Assembly (NCBI GenBank): GCA_963795335.1
Contig: CAWCHI010000010.1
Coordinates: 124,001-188,000 of the forward strand
Length of the DNA: 64,000 nucleotides
Direction of reading: 5' to 3'
Source: Trebonia sp963795335
GTDB taxonomy: Bacteria; Actinomycetota; Actinomycetes; Streptosporangiales; Streptosporangiaceae
In this document: positions 8,544 to 17,626 of the stretch, piece by piece
Position numbering within the stretch: the first letter of the stretch is position 1
Layout of the letters: each line of letters begins with the position of its first letter
The notes under the pieces: model-generated
Told to the model about the DNA's origin: nothing
The model's input: only the letters and a program-made list of their open reading frames with translations
The model's database searches: none
Position numbers and translations under genes: made by a program

Positions 8544-10946
8544 ATGACTGGCGCGGCGGCTCATGCTGGCGGTCGGCCCAGGCCGCGGGTCGTGGCGGAG
8601 GCGAGTGCGGGGGATTCGCGCTTCCGCGCGGCGCTGGAGACGATGCTCGACAGCGTCGTGATCACAACCGCTGTCCGCGATGAGGAAGGCCGGGTCGTGG
8701 ACTTCGTCGTCGACTACATCAATCCGGTCGCGGAGATCGGCCAGCGCCCCGCCGAGGAGATGGTGGGCCGGCGGTTCCGTGACGTATGGCCGTCCATCAC
8801 CGGGAGCCCGATCTGGGAGATGTACCTGCGCCTGGTGGAGACCGGCGAGCCGGTCGTGCTGGACGACTTCAGCTACAGCGACGTGATCGGCGGCCTGGCC
8901 GTGACCGCCGTGTTCGACATCCGGGCGACCAGGCTGGGTGACGGGTTCCTGCAGAACTTCAGGGACGTCACCCAGAGGTACCAGGTGCAGCAGGACCTGG
9001 CGGCGTCAGAGAAGCGGTTCAGGACGGCGATTGACGCGCTGATGGACCCGTTCTTCATTCTCAGCCCGGTCCGTGACGGCCGGGGAAAGATCGTCGAACT
9101 GGAGTACCGGTACGCCAACCAGGCCGCCGAGCGGCTGTATCAGATGCCACGGCAGGACATCGTGGGGCACGGGCAGCTCGAGCTGTTTCCCTCCGTCCGT
9201 GAGCTCGGGATCTGGGACACCTACCTGGGAGTGATCGCGACCGGGAACCCGGCCCGGATTGACGTGCCGTACTTCGACGAGCACGGCATAGCGGGCGCGT
9301 TCGAGCTGGCGGCGACACCTGGCGAAGAAGGACTCATCGTCGCCGCCCGGGACGTGTCCGCGGCCAGGCGGGCGCAGGAGGCGCTGCGGGCCAGCGAGAA
9401 GCGGGCGCGGGAGGATGACAGCCGGCTTTTCCAGTTCCTGGACGCGGTCCCAGTCGGGGTCTTCATTTCCGGCCCCGACGGCCGGCCCTACTTCGCCAAC
9501 CAGGAGGCGCAACGACTGCTGGGGCGGCGCATCGTCCCCGATGCCGCGGCCGAGGACGTGGCCGAGGTCTACCAGGTCTACCGGGCGGGGACCGATGAGC
9601 TCTACCCGGCCGAGGAGACGGTGACCGTCCGGGCTTTCGGTGGGGAGCCGACACACGTCGCCGACCAGGAGGTCCGCCAGCCCGACGGCACGGTGATCCC
9701 GCTGGAAGTGTGGGGCCGCCCGGTCTGCGGGGCAGACGCCCAGATCGAGTACGCCGTCTGCGTGTTCGCCGATATGTCAGAGCGCAGCGCCAGAGAGCGG
9801 ATAATCGCCGACCAGGCCGCCCTGCTCGACCTCGCACACGACGCGATCTTCGTCCGGGACACCGGCGGCCGCATCACGTTCTGGAGCGCGGGCGCCGAGA
9901 AAACCTACGGCTTCCCGCGGGCCGAGGCGACGGGCCGCACCTCCCACGAGCTGCTCCGCACCACGTTCCCCGAGACCCTGACCGCCATCGAGGCCGCCGT
10001 GGCCCGCGACGGCCACTGGGAAGGCGAGCTTACCCAGCGGCGCCGCGACGGGCGGTCCATCGTCACCGCGAGCCGCTGGGCCGTGCAGCGCGGCCCGGAC
10101 GGGTCCCTGCAGGGCTACATGGAGGTCAACCGGGATATCACGGCCCGCAAAGACGCCGAACTGCGGATGCGCCGTCAAGCGGAGGAGATCCAGTCGCTGA
10201 ACGCGACCCTGGAACAGCAGGTACAGCAGCGCACCATGCACCTGCTGCGGTCTAACCAGGAGCTTGAGCACTTCGGCTACTCGGTGGCCCATGACCTGCG
10301 GGCGCCGCTGCGTGCGATCAACGGGTACTGCCAGATCCTGCTCGACGAGCACGCCCTGCAGCTCGACGAGGCCGGCCAGGAACTGCTGGGCAACGTCGGC
10401 CGGTACGCGCTCCGTATGGGCGACCTGATCGACGGACTGCTGACGCTGGCCGGCGTCGGCCGCGCCGACCTCGCGCGCGTCCGGGTCGACATGACCGCGC
10501 TGGCCGGATCAGTGGCGGCCGGCCTGCGGACGGGGCCTGCGGGTGCATGCCCGGCGATCACCGTCGGCCCGCTGGCCGACGCGGCCGGCGATCCCGAACT
10601 GATCCGGCAGGTCTGGGAGAACCTGATCGGCAACGCGGTTAAGTTCAGCGCCGGGCGGGCGGATGCGCGGGTGAGCGTGGATTCTCAGACCGCCCCCGGG
10701 GAAGTCATCTACCGCGTGCGCGACAACGGCGCCGGCTTCGACATGGCCTACGCCGGGAAGCTCTTCGGGGCCTTCCAGCGCCTGCACGGCGCCGAGTTCC
10801 CCGGCACCGGCATCGGCCTGGCCATCGTCGCCCGCGTCGTGGAACGCCACGGCGGGCGGGTGTGGGCCGAGGGCCGCCCCGGCGGGGGCGCGTGCTTCTC
10901 CTTCGCCCTCCCCGCCGCTCCGGCCGAAGAAAGCGAGGCATCATGA
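8544..10946 (+). CDS. Multi-PAS sensor histidine kinase
   Basis: Soluble 800-residue kinase with no membrane helices. Roughly four PAS modules cover residues 25-540 (for example VDYINPVAEIGQRPAEEMVG and FPRAEATGRTSHELL). A short coiled coil, a HisKA domain with phospho-accepting His583 (VAHDLRAPLRAING) and a HATPase_c domain (NLIGNAVKFS, DNGAGFDM, FPGTGIGLAI) follow. The kinase core resembles bacteriophytochrome-type kinases, but no GAF-PHY bilin module is seen. Start ATG 8544 has GGGCGGGGG immediately upstream; a four-codon open frame from ATG 8533 ends across this start (ATGA), so the first initiation may be coupled. Its own stop overlaps the response-regulator start by ATGA. Confidence 0.9.
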   Translation: MTGAAAHAGGRPRPRVVAEASAGDSRFRAALETMLDSVVITTAVRDEEGRVVDFVVDYINPVAEIGQRPAEEMVGRRFRDVWPSITGSPIWEMYLRLVETGEPVVLDDFSYSDVIGGLAVTAVFDIRATRLGDGFLQNFRDVTQRYQVQQDLAASEKRFRTAIDALMDPFFILSPVRDGRGKIVELEYRYANQAAERLYQMPRQDIVGHGQLELFPSVRELGIWDTYLGVIATGNPARIDVPYFDEHGIAGAFELAATPGEEGLIVAARDVSAARRAQEALRASEKRAREDDSRLFQFLDAVPVGVFISGPDGRPYFANQEAQRLLGRRIVPDAAAEDVAEVYQVYRAGTDELYPAEETVTVRAFGGEPTHVADQEVRQPDGTVIPLEVWGRPVCGADAQIEYAVCVFADMSERSARERIIADQAALLDLAHDAIFVRDTGGRITFWSAGAEKTYGFPRAEATGRTSHELLRTTFPETLTAIEAAVARDGHWEGELTQRRRDGRSIVTASRWAVQRGPDGSLQGYMEVNRDITARKDAELRMRRQAEEIQSLNATLEQQVQQRTMHLLRSNQELEHFGYSVAHDLRAPLRAINGYCQILLDEHALQLDEAGQELLGNVGRYALRMGDLIDGLLTLAGVGRADLARVRVDMTALAGSVAAGLRTGPAGACPAITVGPLADAAGDPELIRQVWENLIGNAVKFSAGRADARVSVDSQTAPGEVIYRVRDNGAGFDMAYAGKLFGAFQRLHGAEFPGTGIGLAIVARVVERHGGRVWAEGRPGGGACFSFALPAAPAEESEAS

Positions 10947-11467
10947 CCGACAGCAACGGCACCGCCCAGGCGGAGCCGGTCGAGATCCTGCTTGCCGAGG
11001 ACGAGCCGTCCGACGCCGACCTCTGCCTGCGGGCGCTGACGCGCCAGAAGCTCGCCAGCCACGTCGTGTGGGTGAAGGACGGCGCCGAGGCGCTCGACTT
11101 CCTGTTCGCCCGCGGCCCCTACGCCCACCGCTCGGGCACCGACCGGCCCCGGTTGCTCCTGCTCGACATCAAGATGCCCAAGGTCGACGGCTTTGAGGTG
11201 CTCCGCCAGATCCGGGCGGACCCGCGGCTCGCCACGATGCCGGTGGTCATCATGACCTCCTCCACCGAGGAACGCGACATCGCCGAGAGCTATTACCTGG
11301 GAGTGAACAGTTACATCTGCAAACCAGTCGACTTCGCCCGCTTCCAGCAGGCCGTCCAGGACGTCGGCCAGTACTGGCTGGTCCTCAACAAGTCTCCGCG
11401 CGCAGCCAGCCCAGCTAGCCAGGAGCAGACGGGCGCCAGCCGGCGCACTGGGACGGCAGTGCCGTGA
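10943..11467 (+). CDS. Single-domain response regulator (Rcp1-like)
   Basis: Receiver-only regulator of 174 residues. Acidic pocket ILLAEDEPSDAD, phospho-acceptor Asp75 in LLLLDIKMPKVDG, the Thr/Ser switch in VVIMTSST and the conserved Lys in YICKPVDF are all present. The proline-rich insert before the Asp is typical of the phytochrome-associated Rcp1 type. A low-complexity tail of about 25 residues replaces any output domain, so it probably works as a phosphate shuttle or binds a partner. It overlaps the upstream kinase by four bases (ATGA) and the downstream kinase by four bases (GTGA), giving a 1:1:1 coupled operon. Confidence 0.93.
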   Translation: MTDSNGTAQAEPVEILLAEDEPSDADLCLRALTRQKLASHVVWVKDGAEALDFLFARGPYAHRSGTDRPRLLLLDIKMPKVDGFEVLRQIRADPRLATMPVVIMTSSTEERDIAESYYLGVNSYICKPVDFARFQQAVQDVGQYWLVLNKSPRAASPASQEQTGASRRTGTAVP

Positions 11468-12561
11468 CCGCGTCACCCGCCCGGCTGGTCGGCGAGGCCT
11501 ACCGGATGCTGTTCGAGCATTGCCTCGACGCGGTGTTCTTCACCGCGCCGGATGGCCGGATCTTCGCCGCGAACCCTGCGGCCTGCGCGATGTTCGGCTA
11601 CACCGAGAAGGAACTCTGCGCCCTGGGCCGCGAGGGAATCTCCGACCCGGCCGACCGGGAGCGCGCCGCCGCCCTGGTCGCCCAGCGGGCCGCGGCCGGA
11701 CAGCTCCGGGGCGTCATGTCCTGGCGGCGACGGGACGGAACCACGTTCCCCGGCGAGTTCACTTCCGTGATATTCACCGACGCCTCCGGCGGGCAGCGGA
11801 CTTGCGCGATCTTGCGGGACGTGTCCGAGCGCGAGCAGATGGAGCAGCGGCTGGCCGAGCAGCTGCGCCAGACCCAGGCCGCCAACGACGAACTGGCTTC
11901 GTTTACCTACTACGCCTCCCACGACCTGCGCGCCCCGCTGCGTGCGGTGGACGGCTACAGCCAGGTCCTCACGGACGACTACCGGGACCGCCTCGACGAC
12001 ACGGCCCGTGACCTGCTGGACCGCGTCCGCGAGTCCAGCCACAAAATGGGCCGCCTCCTGGACGACCTCCTCCGGTGGTCGCGGCTGGGCCGCGCCGAAC
12101 TGCACCGCGTCCCGGTCGACCTCAGTGCCCTGGCCCGCGAGTCCGCCAGCCAGCTCCAGGCGGCCGACCCAGACCGCGACGTCACGTTCCGTATCGCCGA
12201 CGGCATCTCGGTCTCAGCCGACCCGACCCTCATCCGCGTCGTCCTGGACAACCTTCTGGGCAACGCCTGGAAGTACACCGCCCGCCAGCCCGGCCCGGCG
12301 ATCGAGTTCGGCGCCACCACCACCCCGGACGCCCCGGTCACCTACTTCGTCGCCGACAACGGCGCGGGCTTCGACCCCGCCTACGCCGGCAGGCTGTTCC
12401 AGCCCTTCCAGCGCCTGCACGGCGGCGAGTACCCCGGCACCGGCCTCGGCCTGGCCAGCGCCCGCCGGATCATCGAGCGCCACGGCGGCCGCGTCTGGGC
12501 CAAGGGCGCCGTCGGCCACGGCGCGACTTTCTCCTTCACCCTCGGTGAACCGGCCCGCTAA
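11464..12561 (+). CDS. PAS-HisKA-HATPase sensor histidine kinase
   Basis: Soluble kinase of 365 residues. One PAS domain spans about residues 10-125 (DAVFFTAPDGRIFAANPAAC). HisKA with phospho-accepting His153 (YASHDLRAPLRAVDGY) and HATPase_c (NLLGNAWKYTAR, DNGAGFDP, YPGTGLGLA) follow. The catalytic core closely resembles that of the long kinase two genes upstream, suggesting duplication within the operon. GTG 11464 overlaps the response-regulator stop. With two kinases around one receiver, either one may dephosphorylate or the pair may integrate two signals. Confidence 0.92.
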   Translation: MTASPARLVGEAYRMLFEHCLDAVFFTAPDGRIFAANPAACAMFGYTEKELCALGREGISDPADRERAAALVAQRAAAGQLRGVMSWRRRDGTTFPGEFTSVIFTDASGGQRTCAILRDVSEREQMEQRLAEQLRQTQAANDELASFTYYASHDLRAPLRAVDGYSQVLTDDYRDRLDDTARDLLDRVRESSHKMGRLLDDLLRWSRLGRAELHRVPVDLSALARESASQLQAADPDRDVTFRIADGISVSADPTLIRVVLDNLLGNAWKYTARQPGPAIEFGATTTPDAPVTYFVADNGAGFDPAYAGRLFQPFQRLHGGEYPGTGLGLASARRIIERHGGRVWAKGAVGHGATFSFTLGEPAR

Positions 12562-12597
12562 TCTGTGGGTCAGCCACAGCCTGGCCCGGTGGCAGTT

Positions 12598-13257
12598 CTA
12601 GCGGTGCCTGGACGCGACGCGGTGGCTCGGCATGAGCCCGGGCGCCTCGAAGAGCAGGAAATCGACGAGCCGCTCAGCGCGCTTGCGGGCGGATGCGTCC
12701 GCTGCCGCACGGTCAAGCGGCGGGATCGTCATCGCCTCGGAGATCATGGCGCCGGAGATACTGTTCAGCAACCGTGACGCGGACGTGTCAGGAGCGAGCT
12801 CGCCGCGCTCTATGCCCCGGCGCACGATCTCGCGGGCGGCCTGGATCCGCGTGCGGAAGATCGTGTCCCAGTCTTCCCACAGCTCCTCGTCCTCGACGCC
12901 GTCCAACGCCATCCGCATGCTCGCCAGTCCGTGCGGGGTCAGGTTATGCCGGAAGATCTGCTCCGCGACGGCGGCCAGCTGGTCGCGGATCGATCCCTCG
13001 TCCCTGATGTCGAGGGTCGCGTCGTAGGCGCGGAAAGCGGCAAGCAAGAGCTCCCGCTTGGACCGCCAGCGGCGGTAGAGGGCGGGGCGCCCGCAGCTCG
13101 CCGCCTTGGCGACCGCGTCGAAGTTGAACCCGCCCCACCCGTTCCGGCCGTAGACGCTGAGCGCGGCCTCGAGAACCCGTTCGTCCAGGTCGGTGTCGCG
13201 CGGCCGGCCGGCCCGGGCAGTGCCTTCAGCTGCTGGCTGCCTCCCATCCGCTGCCAT
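12598..13257 (-). CDS. TetR-family regulator
   Basis: 219-residue repressor. ATG 13257 lies two bases after the stop of the VWA gene upstream on the same strand, so it is probably translationally coupled. The N-terminal domain shows DERVLEAALSVYGRNGWGGF followed by the recognition helix ASCGRPALYRRWRSKRELL. The C-terminal half (LLNSISGAMISEAMTIPPL) is a typical TetR_C helical ligand domain. As the last gene of a MoxR/VWA operon it may control that operon. Its 3' end converges on the kinase operon with about 36 bases between them. Confidence 0.88.
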   Translation of the reverse strand: MAADGRQPAAEGTARAGRPRDTDLDERVLEAALSVYGRNGWGGFNFDAVAKAASCGRPALYRRWRSKRELLLAAFRAYDATLDIRDEGSIRDQLAAVAEQIFRHNLTPHGLASMRMALDGVEDEELWEDWDTIFRTRIQAAREIVRRGIERGELAPDTSASRLLNSISGAMISEAMTIPPLDRAAADASARKRAERLVDFLLFEAPGLMPSHRVASRHR

Positions 13258-13259
13258 AG

Positions 13260-14579
13260 CTATACCACCGCCTGGATGAAGTGGGCGAGTTGCCGGAACG
13301 TCCGGCACTCGGTGACCGATGTGCAGTGGGCCCGGTAGTCGGCGATGGCTGAGTCGCCGACGCCCCAGGCGGCTGCGGGTTCTGGATTGAGCCAGTGCAC
13401 GGCCGCTGCCCTGCGGGCGATCTGGCGGAGGAACCCCGAGCCGGGGTCGCGGTAGTTGCTGCGGCCGTCGCCAAGGATCAAGACGGTAGTACGCGGGGTC
13501 ACCACGCCGCGCCACCGCTGATGGAACGACTCGAGTGCGTGCCCGTAATCCGAGTGCCCGTCGAACCAGATCAGCCTGCGGTCCGCGGTGATCTCCCGGG
13601 CCGCGCCGACCGGGTCGGGGTACGCCTCGAAGACCCCGGTGACTTCCTCGATGCCGTCGACGAAGGCGTAACTCCGGACCCGCCCGAGATGCCGGCTGAG
13701 CGCATGGACCAGGTAGAGCGTAAAGGCGGCGAACTGGGCGACGGAGCCGGAGACGTCCGCGAGGATGACCAGTTCCGGCCGTGGGGGAGGAGTCTTGCGG
13801 TACGCCAGCCGGGCCGGGCTGCCGCCGGTTGCCAGGGAGCCGCGGATAGTGCGGCGGAAATCGAGCTCGCGGCGCGGGCGGCGCGCCCGCTGCAGGCTCC
13901 ACTGCAGCTTGCGGGACAGGACGGGAATCATCTCGCGCAGCTGACGAAGCTCCGCGGGCTGCGCGAAAACCAGCTCGATGTCCACCGGCAGCGCCCGCCG
14001 GGTCCCGTCTTGCACCGCCTCCCGGCCGAGCTCGGCGATCATCCGCCGGCGGATTGCCGCCTCCACCTGGCGACTGAACCAATCGGCCCTGCTGCCGATC
14101 TCGGCCGCCAGCAGGCGCCCGGACAAGCCGCCGGCGGCGCCCGGGTCCTGGGCGCGGGCCACGGCTGCGGCCGACAGATCGTCGAGGCGCAGCGCACGCA
14201 GCGTCCGCATCAGGTACACGCTGGTCCCGCGGACGCGCCCCGGCTCAACCCCCGCGAACTGGACGGCCGCCTGGTCGGCCAGGAATCGCAGCATCGGCTG
14301 GTCATCGTCGGCCAGCGCAGACGCGATGAGGTCGGGGAGCCGTCCCCGACTGGTCCCGTCCGGAGCGGGCCCGGGAAAGAAGTCGTCGAACGCGAGCTCG
14401 AACGCACCCCGGTGCTGACGGCTCTTGACCAGCGTGGCAGCCAGGGCGTAGCGGACGAACTCGCGGTCCCGGGAAGGGGCGGCGCCGAGCGCCGCGGCCG
14501 CGTCGAGCACCTCGCTCAGCCCAGCCGGGACGCCCCATGCGCGCAGCCGGCTGACAAAGCCGTCCGTGGCGGCCGCCAT
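13260..14579 (-). CDS. VWA domain protein, CoxE-like
   Basis: 439-residue cytosolic protein with an N-terminal helical region and a C-terminal von Willebrand factor A domain of the CoxE type. The MIDAS motif reads VILADVSGSVAQF near residue 270, followed by FVDGIEEVTGVFE and LILGDGRSNY. Partners of MoxR ATPases use such domains to remodel or insert metal centres; CoxD/CoxE mature carbon monoxide dehydrogenase. Its start abuts the MoxR stop (TAG 14582-14580, ATG 14579-14577). No coxL, coxM or coxS gene is in the window, so the client enzyme is unknown. Confidence 0.85.
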   Translation of the reverse strand: MAAATDGFVSRLRAWGVPAGLSEVLDAAAALGAAPSRDREFVRYALAATLVKSRQHRGAFELAFDDFFPGPAPDGTSRGRLPDLIASALADDDQPMLRFLADQAAVQFAGVEPGRVRGTSVYLMRTLRALRLDDLSAAAVARAQDPGAAGGLSGRLLAAEIGSRADWFSRQVEAAIRRRMIAELGREAVQDGTRRALPVDIELVFAQPAELRQLREMIPVLSRKLQWSLQRARRPRRELDFRRTIRGSLATGGSPARLAYRKTPPPRPELVILADVSGSVAQFAAFTLYLVHALSRHLGRVRSYAFVDGIEEVTGVFEAYPDPVGAAREITADRRLIWFDGHSDYGHALESFHQRWRGVVTPRTTVLILGDGRSNYRDPGSGFLRQIARRAAAVHWLNPEPAAAWGVGDSAIADYRAHCTSVTECRTFRQLAHFIQAVV

Positions 14580-15536
14580 CTAGCCGGCCAGGTCAGCGTG
14601 CTCGCGGGCCGTCTCGATGTCGCCCTGGTACTTCAGCAGGACCGGCAGCCCGCGCAAGATCTCGGGCCGCTCCACGGTGGCGGCGCCCCACAGCAGCAGG
14701 CTCTGCGCCCAGTCGAGGGTTTCCGCGACCGACGGCGGCTTTTTCAGGTCCATCCGGCGCAGCGCTCCCGCGACCCGCACGGCCTGGCTCGCGACGTGCG
14801 CAGGCAGATCAGGAACGGAAGCCCGGATGATCTGGGTCTCGCGTTCCGGATCCGGGTAGCCGAGGTAAAGAAACAGACAGCGGCGCTTGAGCGCCTCCGA
14901 CAGGTCCCGGAACCCATTGGAGGTCAGGAAGATCAGCGGGGTGCTGACGGCGCGGACGGTGCCGAGCTCGGGGATTGTGACCTGGCCTTCGGACAAGATT
15001 TCCAGCAGCAACGCCTCGGTCTCGATGTCCAGCCGGTCGACTTCGTCGATCAGCAGGACGACGGGCTGCGGGGCCCGGATCGCGGCCAGCAGCGGCCGCT
15101 CGAGGAGGAACTCCTCGGTGAAGATCTCGTCGCTGACGGTCGTCCACCCCGCCTGGCCCGCCTGACGCTGGGCTCCTTGCTCGGCGCTGATCCGCAGCAG
15201 CTGCTTGCGGTAGTTCCACTCGTAGATGGCACGCGCCTCGTCGAGGCCCTCGTAGCACTGCAGCCGGATCAGCGGGAAACCGCCCGCCACGGCGACGGAT
15301 TTGGCCAGCTGAGTCTTGCCGGTGCCCGGTGGTCCCTCGATCAGCAGCGGCTTGCCCAGCTGCGCGGCCAGGTAGGTGACGGCCGCGGTTTCGTCGTCGG
15401 CCAGGTACCCGGCGGCAGCCAGGCCCTTCTGCAGTTCCTCGGGGGCGGACAACAGGGCGTCGGGCACGGACAAGGATGCCTCCGGTATGGACGGAAAGGA
15501 TGGGTCCGGGATGCGGGCCGGTGCGGGCGCCCGCAT
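14580..15536 (-). CDS. MoxR-family AAA+ ATPase, CoxD-like
   Basis: 318-residue AAA+ ATPase. Walker A GPPGTGKTQLAK lies near residue 70, Walker B VVLLIDEVDRLD near 165, sensor-1 IFLTSNGFRDL, and an arginine-finger segment ALKRRCLFLYL. MoxR proteins pair with VWA proteins as chaperones for assembly of metalloenzymes; the insert arrangement and the adjacent CoxE-like gene point to the CoxD branch. It is the first gene of the operon, 15 bases downstream of the nitronate monooxygenase stop, so it may be co-transcribed with that gene. Confidence 0.88.
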   Translation of the reverse strand: MRAPAPARIPDPSFPSIPEASLSVPDALLSAPEELQKGLAAAGYLADDETAAVTYLAAQLGKPLLIEGPPGTGKTQLAKSVAVAGGFPLIRLQCYEGLDEARAIYEWNYRKQLLRISAEQGAQRQAGQAGWTTVSDEIFTEEFLLERPLLAAIRAPQPVVLLIDEVDRLDIETEALLLEILSEGQVTIPELGTVRAVSTPLIFLTSNGFRDLSEALKRRCLFLYLGYPDPERETQIIRASVPDLPAHVASQAVRVAGALRRMDLKKPPSVAETLDWAQSLLLWGAATVERPEILRGLPVLLKYQGDIETAREHADLAG

Positions 15537-15551
15537 CCCGGACCTGGCCGG

Positions 15552-16661
15552 CTACTCGGCGGAGTTGATGGTCTGCAGGCGGTCCATCACGTCGATGTAC
15601 TCGGAGACCATTTCCTCAACGACTTGGCGGGCCGGCTTGATGGTGTTCATCCGGCCGACGACCTGGCCCACGAAGTAGTTCGCGAGCTGCCTGGCGCCGG
15701 GGTTATTGTGCGAGGCCCGGTTGATGCGCGCCTTGGCCTCGGCGATCAGCGCGCCGTGCTGCGGCATGCCCAGCGGGCTCACGTTGGCCGGGTCCTCCCA
15801 TTCCTCCGTCCAGGCCGACCGCAGCTGCCGGGCGGGCTTGCCCGTGCTCGAGCGGGACCGGATCGTGTCCCCCGCCCGCGCCTGGAGGAACTTCTCCTTC
15901 ACGACCGGGTCGGTCTCGGCCTCCTGGGTGGTCAGCCAGACTGAGCCGGTCCACGCCCCTGCCGCCCCGAGCGCGATCGCGGCCGCCAACTGCCGCCCAG
16001 TGGCGATGCCGCCCGCCGCGATCACCGGGGTGTCGCCCATGACGTCGACCACGTCCGGGACCAGCACCATGGTGGCGATCTCGCCGCAGTGGCCGCCCGC
16101 CTCGGTGCCCTGGGCGACGACGAAGTCGACTCCGGCCGCCTTCTGCCGTTCCGCGTGTGCCACCGCGCCAACCAGGGCGCCGACGACCGCCCCGTTCTCG
16201 TGGGCCGTCTCGATCAGGTGCGCCGGGGGCGGCCCGAGGGCGCTGGCGTACATCTTGACCGGGTGAGCGGAGGCCACGTCCCACAGCTCGGCCGCTCGGG
16301 TCAGTAGCGTGCCTGAGCGCCGCTGGGTGTCGGCAACGGCCTTGCGCTGATCGTCCGGAAGCTCCGGCACCCCGTACTTGCGCATGAGGTCGTCGACGAA
16401 CTGCCGATGCCCGGCAGGCAGTTCGTCGGCGCCGCCGGCCTGGAACTTCAGCGGGATCAGCACGTCGATCCCGTACCCCCGCCCGCCGGTGTGATCATCC
16501 AGCCACTTGAGCTCGACATCCAGCTCGTCCGGGTCGTAACCGGACGCACCGAACATGCCGAACCCGCCTGCGTTGGTCACCGCCGCGACCACATCGCGGC
16601 AGTGGCTGAAGGCGATGATCGGGTACTCGCACCCCACCATCTCCGTGAGCCTAGTTCGCAT
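15552..16661 (-). CDS. Nitronate monooxygenase (2-nitropropane dioxygenase family)
   Basis: FMN-dependent TIM-barrel oxygenase, 369 residues. ATG 16661 has AGGAG just upstream; longer open reading frame before it has no family similarity. The FMN phosphate-binding part VIAAGGIATGRQLAAAIALGA and the active-site HCGEIA segment (VAQGTEAGGHCGEIATM) are present. It may oxidise alkyl nitronates, or act on enoyl-type substrates as some members do. A promoter-like pair upstream reads TTGCGA / TATGCT with 17-base spacing. Confidence 0.88.
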   Translation of the reverse strand: MRTRLTEMVGCEYPIIAFSHCRDVVAAVTNAGGFGMFGASGYDPDELDVELKWLDDHTGGRGYGIDVLIPLKFQAGGADELPAGHRQFVDDLMRKYGVPELPDDQRKAVADTQRRSGTLLTRAAELWDVASAHPVKMYASALGPPPAHLIETAHENGAVVGALVGAVAHAERQKAAGVDFVVAQGTEAGGHCGEIATMVLVPDVVDVMGDTPVIAAGGIATGRQLAAAIALGAAGAWTGSVWLTTQEAETDPVVKEKFLQARAGDTIRSRSSTGKPARQLRSAWTEEWEDPANVSPLGMPQHGALIAEAKARINRASHNNPGARQLANYFVGQVVGRMNTIKPARQVVEEMVSEYIDVMDRLQTINSAE

Positions 16662-16703
16662 CGCATCTCCTGTCCGAGGCCGGCGGCGACGCCAGCCAAC
16701 GTC

Positions 16704-16732
16704 AGCATAAACGTGACAATTTGTGTTCGCAA
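16704..16732 (-). promoter_or_regulatory. Promoter of the nitronate monooxygenase gene
   Basis: On the minus strand TTGCGA (16732-16727) and TATGCT (16709-16704) are separated by 17 bases, 43 bases upstream of the ATG. The spacer contains the AT-rich palindrome ACAATTTGT, unusual in this GC-rich sequence and a possible repressor site. Confidence 0.4.
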
Positions 16733-16796
16733 TAGGGAGGCTGGGCCAGCTCCGGCCCTGGATCTGCCAGTAAATGCCACCGGGAAAGATGAAGAA

Positions 16797-16978
16797 GAAG
16801 GCCTTGTGATACACGGATCGTCCGGTTATCTCGCCGCACGGGTGCCGCAGACATCCCGTCCACGGCCGGACTGCCTGATGCGCACCTGTTCGACGCCGAG
16901 GGCGCCTACCCGGAAGAGACCTCCCAGAGGCTGTGGCGGCACCACTGCTTCCAGGCGCTGCCGCTGCTGACCGCCTAG
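16797..16978 (+). other. Unrecognised coding-like fragment
   Basis: In one plus-strand frame the strand reads DTRIVRLSRRTGAADIPSTA, then LPDAHLFDAEGAYPEETSQ and RLWRHHCFQALPLLTA before TAG at 16976-16978. Composition and a plausible protein-like ending suggest the C-terminus of a lost gene, but no start codon or ribosome site is present and I do not recognise the family. The rest of 16662-16987 holds only the promoter above. Confidence 0.25.
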
Positions 16979-16987
16979 CCCGGCGAT

Positions 16988-17590
16988 TCACCCGGTGGTA
17001 AGGGCGAGGAGGGTATTGATCGCAGTTTCGAACGGGCGGGCACTCCGATGCACCTGGGCGAGCAGAAGTCCGCCTTGGAGCGTGGCAAGCAGGGTAGTGG
17101 CGAGGTCGTCCGGGTCGATGCCGGGCGGGAGTTTCCCGTCGGCATGCAGGGATCTGAGTGCATCGCCGATGATGGCTGCCCACTGATCGAAGCCTGCCGC
17201 GATGAGGGCTCGGGCCTCAGGGTCACTCTCGGCGAGCTGGCCACCGAGTGAGCCGAGTGGGCAGCCTCCCTTTGCTTGGGTGAGCTTCGCTGCGGTGATC
17301 ACCATGTTCCGCCAGGCTTCGACTCCGTCCGCGCTGCCGAGCGCCTGACGCTGGTGATTGACGATGGTGTCGGCTTGGTAGTCGATGACCGCCTGCACGA
17401 GTTCGTTCTTGTCGGGGAAGTAGTGGTACATCTGAGAGCCGCTGACTTCTGCCGCCACCTTGACGTCGTCCAAGGTGGTGCCCGCCACCCCGCGCTCATG
17501 GATCAGGGCGGCGGCCTCCTCCACTATTCGGGCCCGGGTACGTGCTCCCTTGGCGGTGAGCCTCGGCCGGTCACTCGTCTCGTTGGCCAT
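16988..17590 (-). CDS. TetR-family regulator (LmrA/YxaF-like C-terminus)
   Basis: 200-residue repressor beginning at ATG 17590. The DNA-binding helices are clear: ARIVEEAAALIHERGVAGTT, then VKVAAEVSGSQMYHYFPDKN. The C-terminal part has the GGCPLGSLGGQLAESDPEAR motif and the ending LATLQGGLLLAQVHR, which place it in the LmrA/YxaF-like group. Such proteins often repress an adjacent efflux or oxidoreductase gene. Its upstream neighbour on the other strand is only a relic of an SDR, which may be the lost target. The start is close to a weak promoter (TTGTCA and TAACAT), so the leader would be short. Confidence 0.88.
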   Translation of the reverse strand: MANETSDRPRLTAKGARTRARIVEEAAALIHERGVAGTTLDDVKVAAEVSGSQMYHYFPDKNELVQAVIDYQADTIVNHQRQALGSADGVEAWRNMVITAAKLTQAKGGCPLGSLGGQLAESDPEARALIAAGFDQWAAIIGDALRSLHADGKLPPGIDPDDLATTLLATLQGGLLLAQVHRSARPFETAINTLLALTTG

Positions 17591-17626
17591 GCATCAATGT
17601 TAGCAGGATTCTGAGTTTGACAACCC

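Noticed and set aside
13395..15944. 849-codon plus-strand frame opposite the MoxR/VWA genes
   Set aside because: Shadow frame; the minus strand holds well-conserved AAA+ and VWA motifs with abutting starts and stops.
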